From NCBI GenBank assembly GCA_024233135.1, contig JACKPZ010000037.1, positions 1 to 23,571 on the forward strand: a stretch of 23,571 nt of DNA. The letters run 5' to 3'. A program made the translations under genes and the position numbers. Shown here piece after piece: positions 23,318 to 23,571 of the stretch. Within the stretch, counting starts at the first letter, position 1. The number at the start of each line of letters is the position of its first letter. This stretch comes from Akkermansiaceae bacterium (GTDB lineage: Bacteria; Verrucomicrobiota; Verrucomicrobiia; Verrucomicrobiales; Akkermansiaceae). Below the pieces are notes generated by a model that worked only from the letters and a program-made list of their open reading frames with translations, searched no databases and was not told the origin of the DNA.

Positions 23318-23571
23318 ATGAAAACGTTCCGCTCCATTCTGAATCTCACGGGTGCGTTCCTGTTGGCCAACCAGGGCCTGACGATCTGCCAGGCCGACGA
23401 GGCCCCGGTCCGGATCATGCCCCTCGGCGACTCGATCACGCAGGGCTGCTGCAGCGGCAGCGCCGTCGAAGGAGGATACCGCAACCGGCTCCATGACCTG
23501 CTCGACAGCGCGGGATACACGGTCGATTTCGTGGGAACCCAGAATGATGTCTCGAACCCGGCCCTTCCGGA
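23318..23571 (+). CDS. secreted SGNH/GDSL-family hydrolase, 3' end beyond the window
   Basis: The ATG at 23318 opens a frame to the window edge (84 codons). A signal peptide is visible: KTFRSILNLTGAFLLANQGLTICQA, cut probably before D27. Block I of SGNH hydrolases follows, VRIMPLGDSITQG with the nucleophile S39, then GGYRNRLHDLLDSAGYTVDFVGTQ, a typical continuation of the lipase-GDSL_2 type. These enzymes remove acetyl or other acyl groups from sugars or lipids outside the cytoplasm. The remaining catalytic blocks are not in the window. Upstream gap and hairpins suggest its own transcription unit; a link to the acylated polysaccharide is possible but unproven. Confidence 0.88.
   Translation, partial: MKTFRSILNLTGAFLLANQGLTICQADEAPVRIMPLGDSITQGCCSGSAVEGGYRNRLHDLLDSAGYTVDFVGTQNDVSNPALP

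Noticed and set aside
23264..23520. Short minus-strand frames opposite the SGNH hydrolase start
   Set aside because: The plus strand codes a clear signal peptide and GDSIT block in this stretch, so these are shadows.
1..23571. CRISPR arrays, tRNA or rRNA genes, insertion sequences, phage attachment sites
   Set aside because: I looked for regularly spaced repeats, cloverleaf ends, transposase-like proteins and flanking direct repeats and saw none that could be supported.

Overview
This window is the inside of a large bacterial surface-polysaccharide (exopolysaccharide/capsule or O-antigen) locus, 22 recognisable protein genes, with no RNA gene, insertion sequence or CRISPR seen. High GC (most lines above 60 %), short spacers, several ATGA stop/start overlaps, and start codons that almost never carry a Shine-Dalgarno sequence suggest a Verrucomicrobia/Planctomycetes-type Gram-negative bacterium, most likely a Verrucomicrobium. 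That assignment is inference from gene style and was not checked by search.

Layout. 1-2028: 3' part of a Wzc/Wzz-like chain-length protein whose nucleotide-binding loop is degenerate. 2060-8380: a cytoplasmic NodB-type deacetylase, the initiating polyprenyl-phosphate sugar-1-phosphate transferase, an Alg14/Alg13-like split glycosyltransferase, an acyltransferase-3 membrane protein and two family-2 glycosyltransferases. 8498-12111: a secreted protein of unknown fold with a C-terminal SH3b domain, a Wzy/O-antigen-ligase-like membrane protein and a hexapeptide acetyltransferase. 12129-15220: a third family-2 glycosyltransferase and an ABC exporter (Wzm, Wzt with a C-terminal glycan-binding-type domain). 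15221-15265 is a strong hairpin. 15278-17340: a NarL-type sensor kinase and its response regulator, translationally coupled. 17513-18748: a family-4-like glycosyltransferase. 18745-20480: two genes on the opposite strand, a methyltransferase and a GINT1-N-like five-bladed-propeller-type protein. 20668-22884: another GT4 glycosyltransferase and a sulfotransferase, probably ended by a terminator at about 22947-22972. 22885-23317 has no gene. 23318-23571: start of a secreted SGNH hydrolase cut by the window edge.

How it works together (inference from families): the sugar-1-phosphate transferase loads the first sugar on undecaprenyl phosphate; Alg14/Alg13-like and the GT2/GT4 enzymes extend it; deacetylase, acyltransferases, methyltransferase and sulfotransferase decorate it; the Wzy-like protein, Wzc-like protein and/or the Wzm-Wzt exporter polymerise and export it. 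The presence of both Wzy-type and ABC-type parts, with no Wzx flippase and no Wza exporter in view, is the most notable architectural point; the locus clearly continues upstream. The two-component system probably regulates the locus or a neighbouring process, but no target can be read from the sequence.
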